A DNA stretch of 64,000 nucleotides from Anas platyrhynchos (GCF_047663525.1 NC_092594.1:40056001-40120000), one strand, 5' to 3'; shown: positions 9,103-20,783, counted from the stretch's first letter. Notes: generated from the sequence alone by a model not told the origin. Translations and numbers: made by a program.

Positions 9103-9492
9103 TGTTATGACTATTGCATGGGGCACTATGCAAGTCTCTGACATCCAGCCAAGATGGACAAAGGAGAAGGACAAGGGAAAAGCCTGGGAGGAAGACTATG
9201 AGCCTTCAGTACGAGAGACCCGCAGAGGGACCACCAGAGACTGATAACACATGCGCCAGTGGGCGGGTTGGGATTCCAGGAACTAGTTATAATAACCCTG
9301 CCTTTTCTAGAAGTAGTAATGAATATGTATTAGCCCAGGAGCATAAAAACCAGCCGCCTGCTGTGACTTGTGTGCGTCTCGGTGGAGCAGAGACTCCCGG
9401 CGCACCCAGTGCTGTTTGCTTACCTCTATTCATTTAATAAATTGTAAACTTTGATTGTAATCCTATTTGGGACTTAGTCATTTATTACAACA
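9103..9492 (+). mobile_element. Probable solo LTR, about 390 bp (unit 1)
   Basis: Begins TGTTATGAC and ends TTACAACA, with a TATA-like CATAAAAACC near 9343 and AATAAA near 9437, the usual LTR layout on the plus strand. I could not find a convincing target duplication, so the borders and family are uncertain. Confidence 0.55.
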
Positions 9493-9551
9493 GACAACCT
9501 TGTAAAATGCAGACAACCAGAATCCTTACAACAATTAAGTGGAAATCACGG

Positions 9552-9838
9552 TGTAAGAAACATTACCACCTCAAAGAGTAAAAGCCTCAAAAGAAATGTG
9601 ACTTGTAACAGGCCAGCAGCTGTGTGTTTTCGGTGAAGCACCAGGTAGAGTATAAACCTGGATTGCACAGTTAATGGGGAAACGGGAGGGTCCTGGTCCT
9701 TGGGAGGGAAAAAAAAAAGTATATAAACTGTGTATGGAATCGGTAGGTGCCCTCCTGCTTGCGGGACACCCGCCATTGTAATCTCAAATACAAATGCTAC
9801 TGTACTGAGATCCTCTCCTGAGCCTATGTTATTTCCCA
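9552..9838 (+). mobile_element. LTR-like fragment (unit 1)
   Basis: TATA box AGTATATAAACTG near 9718, followed by CAAATACAAATGCTACTG, a degenerate LTR-type R region. Starts TGTAAG and ends CCCA, but no target repeats are visible. It does not match the module sequence, so it is a separate insertion of uncertain family. Confidence 0.4.
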
Positions 9839-9857
9839 AAGATTGATTCGCGGTTTT

Positions 9858-10360
9858 AAGGCTTCAGGGATAGGGCCCTAGGGTTGGGTTTCAGGGTAAG
9901 CGTTCTCAGGGTTTATGTTTAGGATTTTAAGGTTTTTAGTTTTAGGGTTGGAGTTTTAACGGTTAGGATTTTAGGGATTTGAGGGTTAGGGTTTTAAGGG
10001 TTTCAGGGTTAGCGTGTCAGGGTTTTGGAGTTTTTTGGGTTGTAGTGTTGATAGTTTTTTTAGGGTTAGGTTCTTAGGGTTTTATTTTTGGTCAGTTATT
10101 TACGGTTAGGGTTTTAAGATCTTCTTATTATTTTTTTTTTTCAGGTTAGGTTCTCCTGGGTTAGGGTTTTGAGCATCTTAATATTTTGGGTTGGGTTTGG
10201 GATTTGAGCGTCTTAATTTTGTGGGCTTGGGCGCTGTGAGCGTCTTAAGTGTTTGGGTTAGGGCTTTTAGGCATAGGTCTTCAGGGGTTTAGTTTGGGTC
10301 AGGTCTGTAGGGGTTTCGAGGATTTTTAGGGTTAGGGCTTGCGGCTTTTTTGTGTAAGGG
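9858..10360 (+). repeat. Long degenerate TTAGGG-like tract (unit 1)
   Basis: About 500 bp rich in TTAGGGTT, TTTTAGGG and TTCAGGG variants, all G-rich on the plus strand. Canonical back-to-back TTAGGG runs are rare, so it is old or telomere-derived rather than a functional telomere. It precedes the second 62-bp array. Confidence 0.75.
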
Positions 10361-10378
10361 CGGTAAGGGCTAGGGTTC

Positions 10379-10599
10379 CAGGGAGTGCTGTTAAATGCAG
10401 TTCTCGACAACTCGGCCTCTGATTGGCCGTGCCGGCTGTGCAGGGAATGCTGGTAGGTGTAGTTTTCCGTCACAAGGCTTCCGGTAGGCCGCGTTGATTG
10501 CCCAGAGCATGCCGGGAAATGTAGTTCTGGGACTCCGAACTTCCGGGAGGCCATGTTGAGCGCCCAGAGCATACCGGGAAATGCAGTTCTCGGGGACTA
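10379..10599 (+). repeat. 62-bp repeat S2, shorter array (unit 1)
   Basis: Unit starts at 10379, 10441, 10503 and 10565 give about 3.5 units of the same 62-bp repeat, two units fewer than S1. It carries the ZNF143/THAP11-, ETS- and YY1-like motifs once in full. S1 and S2 lie in similar flanks, so the core unit contains an internal duplication of this region. Confidence 0.85.
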
Positions 10600-10934
10600 G
10601 GGCTGGAGCTAGGGTTAGAGTTTAGGGTGAGGGTTGGGGTTAGGGTTAGGGGTTAGGGCTAGTGAATGCTGGTTCTCTGTGTTTGCAGATGACGGTGAGC
10701 GTGTTTAAACTAATTCCAGTTGAAGAAGTTTCAGTTACTTGCTTGGTGACGTTATCAGTTCAACGTTAAAAGCTGCAGCAAAAGCAAAAGGGGATTTTTG
10801 CTTCTAGAAACACCCCAGTTCTCCTGTCTGCACTCTGCATGCTGTTGAGCTAAGCCTTATAAATAAGTAAATAAACCAGAGCTGCTGCTGCTCCTCTTTT
10901 TGCTTTTTTGTGCTTTCCCCGCATGCGACCTCTG

Positions 10935-10948
10935 CCGCCCCCTGCTGG
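10935..10948 (-). promoter_or_regulatory. CTCF core motif, unit 1 first
   Basis: Plus strand CCGCCCCCTGCTGG, minus strand CCAGCAGGGGGCGG. It matches every position of the degenerate core CCASYAGRKGGCRS. Confidence 0.72.
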
Positions 10949-11013
10949 TGGAAAACGTGTACTGCAGGCGGCCGGGGGCGCGCATGCGCGGTGACGCCCG
11001 CGGGCGCCCTCTG

Positions 11014-11027
11014 CCGCCCCCTGCTGG
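11014..11027 (-). promoter_or_regulatory. CTCF core motif, unit 1 second
   Basis: Identical core in the same orientation, 79 bp after the first. Confidence 0.72.
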
Positions 11028-11388
11028 TGGAAAACAAGTACTGCAGGCGGCCGGGGGCCGCGCATGCGCGTTGCTTATTACGTCTTTTTTTTTTTTTTGA
11101 TGTGTAATTTCCTACGCTCCTAGATTTTTCTTCATATGTAAATGAAAGGTTCGTGCTAATTCCCGTTGAAAATATTTCATTTACTTTCTTGGTTGTATTG
11201 TCCTTTCTATGTTCAAAGCTGAGTCAAAAATACGGTAAATTTTGCTTCTAGAAACACCGCAGTTCTTTTGTCTGCACTCCGCATGCTGTAAACTAGGGAT
11301 AGGTGACAAATTAATAAAAAAATAAATAAAAGAACACAGCTGCTGCTCCTGCTCTCTTTCTTGTTTTTTGCCCCCTCCTCTTTCCCAG

Positions 11389-11431
11389 GTGATTGGGTTT
11401 GGGTGCTGGGCGGGGCCAAATGTTATACGAG
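11389..11431 (+). promoter_or_regulatory. Type-A promoter P1 copy (unit 2)
   Basis: Copy of 154-196 with the same weak TATA-like box and altered donor. Confidence 0.55.
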
Positions 11432-11785
11432 CCCTAGGCATTCTATCAGAGAGCTCCTCCTGCGTGGGCTGCTCTTTGGGGTCGGTGCTTTGTTTATTCT
11501 TCTGTTAGCTACATGCAGGGTTCTTTTCGTGGGTCAGAGTCTTGTACGATATTTTAGAGGAAACCAATCTAGTAGTACGTGCATTTATTGCAAGAAGCTC
11601 TTTGGAGGTGATTAATTGTTATAGCACTTTTATGGATAGGATGTCAATGTTACTTTGTGTGTTTGCTTTGTTGTTCTATGTCCCTCATGATTTTTGCAGG
11701 GTTATAGGGCAGATGCCACCAGGTCTACCCCTTTTGTTGTTTTTGTTTTGTTTGATTTATTTTTCTTATTTTCTTTTTCGGAAGG

Positions 11786-11875
11786 GGGTTTGGGATTTGA
11801 GCGTCCTATTTTTTTGGGTTTGGGATTTGAGCATCTTAATTTTGTGGGTGTGGGATTTGAGCGTCTTAAGTGTTT
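11786..11875 (+). repeat. 30-bp tandem repeat (unit 2)
   Basis: Copy of 551-640. Confidence 0.85.
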
Positions 11876-12011
11876 GGGTTAGGGCTTTTAGGCATAGGTC
11901 TTCAGGGGTTTAGTGTGGTGGATAGTTTCGGTTAGGTCTGTAGGGGTTTCGAGGATTTCTAGGGTTAGGGCTTGCGGCTTCTTTGTGTAAGGGCGGTAAG
12001 GGCTAGGGTTC

Positions 12012-12355
12012 CAGGGAGTGCTGTTAAATGCAGTTCTCGACAACTCGGCCTCTGATTGGCCGTGCCGGCTGTGCAGGGAATGCTGGTAGGTGTAGTTTTC
12101 CGTCACAAGGCTTCCGGTAGGCCGCGTTGATTGCCCAGAGCATGCCGGGAAATGTAGTTCTGGGACTCCGGACGTCCGGGAGGCCATGTTGAGCGCCCAG
12201 AGCATACCGGGAAATGTAGTTCTGGGACTCCGAACTTCCGGGAGGCCATGTTGAGCGCCCAGAGCATACCGGGAAATGTAGTTCTGGGACTCCGGACTTC
12301 CGGGAGGCCATGTTGGGTGCCCAGAGCATACCGGGAAATGCAGTTCTCGGGGACG
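12012..12355 (+). repeat. 62-bp repeat S1 (unit 2)
   Basis: Copy of 777-1120, same unit number. Confidence 0.85.
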
Positions 12356-12425
12356 AGGGCTGGGGCTAGGGTTAGAGTTTAGGGTGAGGGTTGGGGTTAG
12401 GGTTAGGGGTTAGGGTTAGGGCTAG
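12356..12425 (+). repeat. Short TTAGGG-like tract (unit 2)
   Basis: Copy of 1121-1190. Confidence 0.8.
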
Positions 12426-12709
12426 TGAATGCTGGTTCTCTGTGTTTGCAGATGACGGTGAGCGTGTTTAAACTAATTCCAGTTGAAGAAGTTTCAGTTA
12501 CTTGCTTGGTGACGTTATCCGTTCAACATTAAAAGCTGCAGCAAAAGCAAAAGGGGAGTTTTGCTTCTAGAAACACCACAGGTCTCTTGTCTGCTCTCGG
12601 AATGTTTTTGAGATAAACCAGATCTTAAAAAAAAAGGAAAAAAAAAAACCACAGCTGCTTCTTTTGCTCTCTTCCTACTTCCTTGTGCTTTGCCCCTCCC
12701 CTTTCCCGG

Positions 12710-12752
12710 GTGATTGGGTTTGGGTGCTGGGCGGGGCTGAATGCTATATGAG
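12710..12752 (+). promoter_or_regulatory. Type-A promoter P2 copy (unit 2)
   Basis: Copy of 1475-1517, all three motifs intact. Confidence 0.72.
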
Positions 12753-12774
12753 CCCCAGGCATGCTAGCAGAGAG

Positions 12775-14360
12775 CTCCTTCTGCTTGGGCTGCTCTTTGG
12801 GGTAAGTGCTTTGGTTTTCCTTCAGTCAGTTGCAGGGTTCTCTAGGCAGACTGGAGCCTATGGATTTCTGGATTTTAAGTGCTTGGAATTCACTCAGTAG
12901 CGGGATGTTTAGTAGGGGCTGCTGGCTCACTGTTTTTTTGGGATGGTGGGATACTCTTCTGTTTTTGAGCTATATTTTAATCTCTAGATGTATAAACCCA
13001 CTTGTGTAACTCTCCAGAGGACTAAAACCAGCTTGATTGAATGCTACATATGGCTTGGCAGCGTAGATGCAGCATTACCAAGAGACTGAGCAGAGTTGTA
13101 TCAGAGTCACCTCTTTCATCTGCAAAGGGTAAGTTTGATTACCCCTGCCGAGGCTTGTGTGTGTGCATGTCTTTTTGGCATTTGTGGAGCTCGGTTGTTT
13201 TTCTTTGTGTGTGTGCATGTTCTTTTTTTTTTTTTTTTGAGGGTCAAACAGTGTGTTTGCTGAGTGTGGTTAGAATGAGGAGGTGGGGAGCTGCTCAGGA
13301 CTGGAAGGTTTGGTTTCTAGGAGTATGCGGCATCCTTCCTGTGCGACGTGACTAATTGTTGGGCTGGAACGTTCCAGCTTTCGTGTGTCTTAAGCAATGT
13401 AGCTTGTGTAGTGTGTGTTGTGTGGCCTGGGCAGAGTTTGCTGTGGTGCAGTGGGCGAAGAATCTGAGTTAGAGCTGGTGAGCAGCTGAAGTACCAGAGC
13501 TGGGAAGAGAGAGGTCTTGGAGCAGGTACGCTGTGGCTGTGAGGTGCCTCAGAGTGTGCTTTTCTGTCTTTTGTTTTGTTTTGTTTTGTTGTTTTTTTGC
13601 AGGTGCTTTGTGCGGTCGTGGACAGGAAAGGGAAATCCTCGTGTCGCGGAGCAGTGAGGGAGGGTGAGTGTTGTCAGCCTGGTCATCCCTTACCTGAAGC
13701 GAAGGGAAGACACTCAGGTGTTTCCCTCAGAGGGTCCGAGGTGAGTCTGTCTGGGATAGAGGAGCAGCGTGGCAGGTGGGCGCTTGCAAGCACAGTGGTT
13801 CTTTTGTCCTTTTGTGTTCCCCGGTGGTGTGGATGATGCTGGCCGCTCCTTTCAAGCTTGGACCTAATTTGCAGGTCCAGAGGCAAGTGGAGTGCTGTTT
13901 TGAAAGGATAAAAGTAAAGCTGGGGTCGCTTATGTTGTTGAGGGATGGGTGCTACTGCTGGCAGCTGAATGTTTATCTTCTGCCTGTGTTTTTCTTTTGT
14001 TCAGGCTGAAATGCAGTGTGCAGTGCAGGATGTGTCAACCAGCTGCCTCTGCAGTGACTCTGGTGCGTGATGAGCAGAGGTAGCTGTTAATTTTGGGGGT
14101 GTGGTTGTCACTGAAGTTATTTTCCTACATCCAATAGCGTAAAATTCCAGTTTGCCTTTTAGAGGCGCTATAAGTGGGTAAAGAGAAGAGATGGAAGCAT
14201 GTGCCACGTGGGGCAGGCAAGCGGCTGAGGTACAGGAGGGGATGAGAGTATGTGATTTTTTCCTGGGGGTGGAATGGAATTGATTGTTTTGGTGTATAGT
14301 CTGTTTTGCTCCTAGATCTTTCATTCATTGTAAATAAAAGTTTGAGCCAGTTCCAGTTAG
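12775..14360 (+). ncRNA. Putative A-module transcription unit (unit 2)
   Basis: Copy of 1540-3125 with the same promoter, blocks and AATAAA (14333-14338). Confidence 0.5.
14333..14338 (+). terminator. Poly(A) signal, A module (unit 2)
   Basis: Copy of 3098-3103. Confidence 0.6.
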
Positions 14361-16139
14361 GAATGTTCTAGTTACGACCCAGCAAGTATTGTCCTTTTAA
14401 TGTTAAAAAAAAGTGCGGCAAAAGCATGGGTGCAGATCTGTTTCAGGTCTTGTGCATCATATTCGGTTGGAGATCGCGTCTGTTTCCATCCTCACTCTTG
14501 CAGAAGTCATCTGGGCCGCATCAGGAGCTCTTGCTTGGGAATTGATTTCCTAAGTGTCTTCTTAGGGGGTTTTCAGTCCCCATCCTTCTGGTCTCTTGTC
14601 TTGAAGGCAGGCTTTTTAGGCCTCCGTCATCCCAGTTCTGGCAGTTGCTTCCAGTTGCATGTTGTGACATTTGAGTCTCTCCTGGGGTCTGGTGCAGAGC
14701 ACCTGTTCTGACGTGCTGTTGCTGTAGGGCTTTCTTTTTGGGGGTCACTTTTTCTTGTGCCTTGTGTTGTGTGTTTTGTTTGTAGTGTTTGTGGCGTGCC
14801 TGTGTGTGTGTACGTGTTTGGTCTGGAGCTGTCCTGCCTGGCAGTTAGTGATGACAGGTAACGTGGCAGTGCATGGGTGTACTAATACATTGTCTGGACT
14901 GTTTTGGTAAAGATATCCAGTCTGCCTCTGGGCACGTACTGAAGGGCAGCTGGCACAGTCATCTCTGTGGTGTTTGGCAGACTGGAGGGGGGAGAGTTGA
15001 GCTGCTTGCGAGCAACTGCTCGCATAGCACTTGAACGGTGTGCTTGAGGAGGTCTGTCGAATCTTGAAAGCTTACAGATATGGGGTTTTGAATTTTTTAT
15101 TTTTATTTCTTTCCTGTCCCCAGTAGAGCGTAAACCTTTGGAGGAACCTGTCACAGGAAAGAGCTCCTTCTGGAACTGTTCAGCACTCGGGAGGCAACTG
15201 GGTGACTGGCTTGATCTACTTCTGAGGTGCTGAGGCAAGGAGGCTGCTGTTTTGAAACGATAGTATTGTAAATGGGGTCCCTTTTGTGTTGTTGAGGGAT
15301 GGGTGCTAATGCTGGCAGCTGAATGATTGATTCTCTTGTGCCTGTTTTCATTTGTTAAAGCTGAAACACAGTGTACGACACGGGACTTGACGACCAGAGC
15401 TGCTTTTGGCAAGGTGAGTGATGAACAGATATAGAAGGTAATTTAGGGGTGCAGTTGTCACTGCAGTTACTGAACTACACAAAGTACAGTAAAAATCCTG
15501 TTTATATTTCAGGGGTGTTGTAGCTGGCCTAAGAGAGCAGATGGAAGCATCTGCCTCGAGGGGAGGGGAGGGCAGGGCACGGAGGTAAGGCAGCAGATGA
15601 GAGTAACTGTCCCAGCTGTGCTGTGGCTTTGGATGCTGCTTCAGCCTATGCTTTTCTTTTTGTTTCACATTTGTCTCACACAGGCTGAGTGGGGCCAAGC
15701 TGCACTCTGAAGAGCAGCACGAGAAGGGCGGGCTGGTTGTGAGCTGGATCGGAGCAGAACTGCCAAGTAGCACGAGGTGAGTGCGAAGGGTATCCATCTT
15801 GCTTTACAGGTGCCATGGCAGGCTCTCTAGAGAAGTGGTTGAGGATTGGAGAAGAGGTTGCAGATGATCAAGGAGCGACACGTGCAGGGATGGCTTGAAA
15901 AGGGTATGGCTGCTTTCTCTTCTGTTTATCAGGTGTCCCAGGCAATGTGGGCTGTGGTGTTAGTCTTTAGAATCGGAACAAAGCAGGTGCTGAAATGCTG
16001 CGTCTGTTTGTTTTTTTGTGTTGGGGTTGCACCTTGGTGAGTGTAGGGATGGGTTTTAAGTGGGTGCAGCGGAGGGCCTGGCCCCAGTGTCCTGTAGTGT
16101 GTTTTGACCCATCAGCATAGCCTTTTGGTTCTCAGGTAG

Positions 16140-17336
16140 TGTCGCGTTAAAGGGGTGTAGCTGATTAACCGTTACGGGCCCGGTTGGATTCAGAGTACTG
16201 AACCAGTCGGACATTCACCAAAACTGGGGGTCCGTTCGGACATTCACCAAAAACGTAATAACCGCCTGGGGGTCCGCTCAGACATTCACCAAAAACGTAT
16301 TAACCACCTGGGGGTCCGTTCAGACATTCACCAACAATGCATTAACCGTCTGGGGGTCTGGTTAGATTCAGAACACTGAACTATCACGGATAACCACCCT
16401 CACCCTAGTTGCATTAATGAGAGCTATCACAATGCAATCAAGTATGGTTTATTACAGCAACAGGTAATCAGGTTCTTTTGGATTGCCGGTGATAGTGACT
16501 ATCTGCAAAAGCAAGCTAGTATGCATGAAATACACAGGTGTTATAGGTGTTACAGGTGTTACAGGTGCGCAGCCTAGAAATAAACGCGTTAAAAGGATCA
16601 AAGACTCTATGGAGATTTATAAGCAAATATTCAGATCTCACCCAAAGGCGTCCCAATGGGGGGGCAAGAGAGGCTCAGCCCGTCGACTGATCCCAGGAGT
16701 CAGGAGGTCCTAAGGATGTTGTATGTCCTCGGGATGGTATCTCCCCTGACGATGGTATCTTCCCTAACATCCCCTCTCTCTTGGGCCAATTTATATTATT
16801 TTCTATCTTTTAGGTGGAGCTTGAGTGGCTCTAGTCAAGCATATCTTAGTTATGATTGGTGTAAAGTTTTCCCGTCTCCGTTTAAAGTAATAGGCTCCGA
16901 GAAATTCAGAGCGCATGCTCAGTGAGGGGTGGTCGCACCTTGGAGGCGGGTAGCTTTTGGGATGGAGGTGTGTTTTGGTATTATAATGATATTATAATGA
17001 GCAAAAAGTACACTAGGGTACAGCATTTGTCAAAACATGACAGGTCTTTGGCTTAGGGTGGCAAAAAGTGCAGCTTTGTGCACAAGAACAATCGAGGCCC
17101 CACCTGATTACAGAGCCTAGCCGTGGTGTCTCCACTCCACTCTACGCTCCGTGGTGTTCCTTAGAGCTAGCACACCAAGTTTCCCCAGCGCGATAGCATC
17201 TAAGGTTGGGAGCCTAGGGAATGCTCAGATAATGCAGTTATGCCCTACCCTGAAAGCCTCTTCAATGCTGTACCTTTTCCTTAAAAGTATGAATGTTAGT
17301 TTTATTTTCCTAGTTACTTCAGGCATTTACACCACA
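16140..17336 (-). mobile_element. Solo LTR, copy in unit 2
   Basis: Same insertion as 4905-6101 with the same flanks, duplicated with the unit. Confidence 0.78.
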
Positions 17337-17417
17337 GGTAGCTTACTGAAGTAAGTGATTTTGCCTGCAAGTGGAATGGATTTTTTTTTTTTTTTTTTTG
17401 GTGTGCAATCAGTTCTG

Positions 17418-17684
17418 TGTTGCCTTCAGGGGGCAGTGGCGACCTGGTTCAGGAACGGCACGGCGACCAACCCTAGGCCGCTCGGTCCATCGGCTCACAG
17501 ACACCAATGTGGTGGATGGCAAATGGCATTTATTGTCGAGTCACATGGGCTTATATACCCGAGGCCCATAGCGTCACTTCCGCTTGCTTACATCACAGAC
17601 CACACACTGCTGTCCGTCAAGGGAGGGGCTCCACCTTTCCGTACATTGCGACATCTTCCGGCCACCAGACCCTAACTACCCACA
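17418..17684 (-). mobile_element. Alpharetrovirus-like solo LTR, copy in unit 2
   Basis: Copy of 6183-6449 with the same target repeats. Confidence 0.85.
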
Positions 17685-17714
17685 GTTCTGCTCCTAGATT
17701 TTTCTTTTTATGTA

Positions 17715-17720
17715 AATAAA
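17715..17720 (+). terminator. Poly(A) signal, C module (unit 2)
   Basis: Copy of 6480-6485. Confidence 0.6.
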
Positions 17721-17962
17721 AGATCGAGCTAATTCCAGATGGAAAAAAAAATCAGTTACTTTCTTGGTCAGTTTGTCCTTTTAATATTCAAAGCTGCAGC
17801 AAAAGCATGGGGATTTTTGTTTCTAGAAACACCCTAGCTCTCCTGTCTGCACTCTGCATGCTGTTGAGCTAAGCCATATAAATGAATAAAGAAACCACAG
17901 CTACTGCTCCTTTCTGATTTTTTTTTTTTTTTTTTTTGTGCTTTCCCCCTTGCACTTTCCCA

Positions 17963-18055
17963 GGTGATTGGCTTCAGGTTCCAGGTGGGACCTAGTGGTA
18001 ACTGAGTTGCAGGTATTCCATGACAGAGCTCATTCTGCCTGGGCTGCTTTTTGGG
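17963..18055 (+). promoter_or_regulatory. Type-B promoter-like region (unit 2)
   Basis: Copy of 6728-6820. Confidence 0.5.
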
Positions 18056-19206
18056 GTAAGCGCTTTGTTTTTCCTTCAGTCAGTTGCAGGGTTCTTTAGG
18101 TGGGTCAGAGTCTATGGACTGATGCGTTTTCCAGTAGAAACCGGTACGCATATCTTTTTGAGTTGGTAACTGGTAGGATCTGTCACTGTAAAGCAATCTA
18201 GTAGTAGGTGCCTGTATTGCACGCAGCTCTTCCTCAGGTGAGTAGTTGTTATGGCAGTTTTACGGATGGTATGGTGATGTTACTTTGTGTGTTTGCTTTG
18301 TGGTTCTGGGTCCCTTCTGATTTTTGCCGAATTACGGGGCTTTCTGTGAGTCTTTGCCTGTATGTCAAATATTATCAAAGTTACAACCTTGCTGTTAAAG
18401 TGATGGAGCAGGGTTTAGTTGAAATGTATCATGGAAGCTCCCTGTGTGAGCATGTGTCTGAAAATGGCAGCAGTGGGCACGTAAGGGGTAGTCTGTTTCA
18501 AGTTTAGGGACAGTTTGTTATATTTCTGGAGCTTTTGCCTGTGTGTTTTCTGTCTGTCGAGTCTTTAGACCATAAAGCCTTCTAGGCTTTATGTCCTTGA
18601 ATTTACGTATTAGAAGTACGTTTATGAGGGGTTGCCAGGTACGTTGTTTTTGGGAAACCGTGGGGTATGGTTCCTTGAGTGCATAAGTGCAGTAGTGCCA
18701 AGAGAGTGAGCAGGGCCACCTTCTTCATCTCTGCAGAATAAGTCTGTTCGGGCACACTTCTCAGGTAAATGTAGTGAGCAGATGAGGTAAAGGAGCTGGG
18801 AACAGAGAGGTATTGCACCGTAGCATGTTGCATCAGTAGTAGTCAGCGTTGCGGAGGAGGTGGGTGTCAGGGCTGGCGTGCTAGTGAATGCTGGTTCTCT
18901 GTTTTTGCAAGTGATGATGAACCTGTTTGACGTAATTCCATTTGAAAAAGTTCCAGTTACTGGCCTGGTCGTGTCGTCCTTTCAATGTTAAAAGCTGCAG
19001 CAAAAGCATGGGGATTGTTGCTTCTAGAAACACCACAGGTCACCTGTCTGCTCTCTGCATGTTTTTCAAGTAAAGCAGATCTTAAAAAAAACAAAAACAA
19101 AAAAAAAAAACAAAACAAACAAACAAAGAAAGAAAATAATAAAAAACTGCTGCTGCTGCTCCTGCTTTCTTTCTACTTCCTTGTGCTTTGCCCCTCCCCT
19201 TTTCCA

Positions 19207-19250
19207 GGTGATTGGGTTTGGGTGCTGGGCGGGGCTGAATGCTATATGAG
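19207..19250 (+). promoter_or_regulatory. Type-A promoter P3 copy (unit 2)
   Basis: Copy of 7975-8018, all three motifs intact. Confidence 0.68.
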
Positions 19251-20334
19251 CCCCAGGCATGCTATCAGAGAGCTCCTTCTGCCTGGGCTGCTCCTTGGGG
19301 TAAGTGCTTTGTTTTTCCTTTAGTCAGTTGCAGGGTTCTCTAGGCAGGCTGGAGTTTATAGATTTCTAGAATTTTTAAGTGCTTGGAATTCACTTAGGAG
19401 AGGGATGTTTAATAGAGGTTTCTGGCTCACTGTTTTTTGGGATGGTGGGATACTCTTCTGTTTTTGAGCTGTATTTTAATCTCTAAATGTATAAACCAGC
19501 AGTAGGTAAACATTAGGAGGAACCGGTCAAAGGTAACAGCGCTTTCTGGAACCGTCAAGTTCTTGTTCGGCAACGTAGTGACTGGTTTGATCTACTTCAC
19601 AGATGGAGAGGCAAGTGGACTGCTCTCTTTGAAATAATAAAATTGAAAACATAAAGTTTGTCAAAGATGGCAGTGCATGTTTGCAGTCTGTTTATTGCTT
19701 TTGCCAGTGGTAGATAACATTTATAAGGAATCGGTGAAAGGAAAGAGCGCCTTCTGGAACTGTGAAGCTCTGTGTTGGCAACTCGGTGACTGGCTGGACC
19801 TACTGTCCATCTCCAGAGGGAAGCGGACTGCTATTTTGAAATTAAAAAATACTAATAAAAATAAAAAAAATATGGTGCTGCTCTATGACGCCCGGAGGAC
19901 TGCCACTCTGCATGGCAGTTAAAAAGAATGTGGTTTGGAGATGGAGAGCCACAGAGATGAAGCAGCTGGGAAGAGAGACACAAGTATTGCAGTAGGTAGG
20001 CTGTGGTTATGAGGTGCCTCAGGATGTGCTTTTTTTCTTGTTTCCGCCCTTCCCTCGTGCAGCCTTGGAGAGATGAAGTCCCCATGGTGTGGAGTGGTGC
20101 AAAAAGGTAAGAGGGTTGTCGGCCCGGTCAGTTTCCTTCACCAATGCTAAGGCAAGTCTTTGAAGAGAAACAGCCTGGTTGCTTGTGCTGCCCCCTGTTG
20201 AACTAAGCCAGACCAAAAACAGGGCTGCTGTTCCTCCTGCTCTCTTTGCCTCTTCTCATCTTGCAGAGGAATGGTCCAGCAATTCGGGTTAATAGGGGAC
20301 AAGAGAACAAAGGGGTTTCAGAATAACTGCTAAC

Positions 20335-20724
20335 TGTTATGACTATTGCATGGGGCACTATGCAAGTCTCTGACATCCAGCCAAGATGGACAAAGGAGAA
20401 GGACAAGGGAAAAGCCTGGGAGGAAGACTATGAGCCTTCAGTACGAGAGACCCGCAGAGGGACCACCAGAGACTGATAACACATGCGCCAGTGGGCGGGT
20501 TGGGATTCCAGGAACTAGTTATAATAACCCTGCCTTTTCTAGAAGTAGTAATGAATATGTATTAGCCCAGGAGCATAAAAACCAGCCGCCTGCTGTGACT
20601 TGTGTGCGTCTCGGTGGAGCAGAGACTCCCGGCGCACCCAGTGCTGTTTGCTTACCTCTATTCATTTAATAAATTGTAAACTTTGATTGTAATCCTATTT
20701 GGGACTTAGTCATTTATTACAACA
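20335..20724 (+). mobile_element. Probable solo LTR, copy in unit 2
   Basis: Copy of 9103-9492. Confidence 0.55.
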
Positions 20725-20783
20725 GACAACCTTGTAAAATGCAGACAACCAGAATCCTTACAACAATTAAGTGGAAATCACGG

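Larger units (their letters stand above)
10929..11080 (+). promoter_or_regulatory. GC-rich twin CTCF/NRF1 cassette (unit 1)
   Basis: Two near-identical copies of a 79-80 bp sequence. Each has a 14-base match to the CTCF core consensus (minus strand CCAGCAGGGGGCGG) and an NRF1 palindrome GCGCATGCGC (10980-10989 and 11060-11069). The cassette sits where other modules have the promoter core: the upstream shared block (to TTTGTGCTTTCCCC) is intact. Immediately after the cassette the sequence resumes in a poly(A)-signal block. Its base composition is sharply unlike the AT-rich neighbours. Binding is predicted from motif only. Confidence 0.8.
1..11235. repeat. Macrosatellite core unit 1 (11.23 kb; window begins inside it)
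   Basis: Position 1 recurs at 11236 and 22468, giving periods of 11235 and 11232 bp. The order of parts is: type-A promoter (154), 30-bp repeat (551), 62-bp motif array and TTAGGG-like tract (777-1190), type-A module with exon-like blocks (1475-3103), type-C module lacking its front end (3165-6485) that carries two solo LTRs, type-B module (6728), type-A module (7975), LTR-like DNA (9103-9838), long TTAGGG-like tract (9858-10360), second 62-bp array (10379) and the CTCF/NRF1 cassette (10929-11080). The unit start is arbitrary because the array is continuous. Stretches between listed features are intron-like module sequence, in which I see nothing else. Confidence 0.97.

Noticed and set aside
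9103-9838. One provirus spanning both LTR-like stretches
   Set aside because: The two stretches have different TATA and R regions, only about 60 bp between them and no primer-binding site or coding sequence. Two separate LTR-like pieces fit better.
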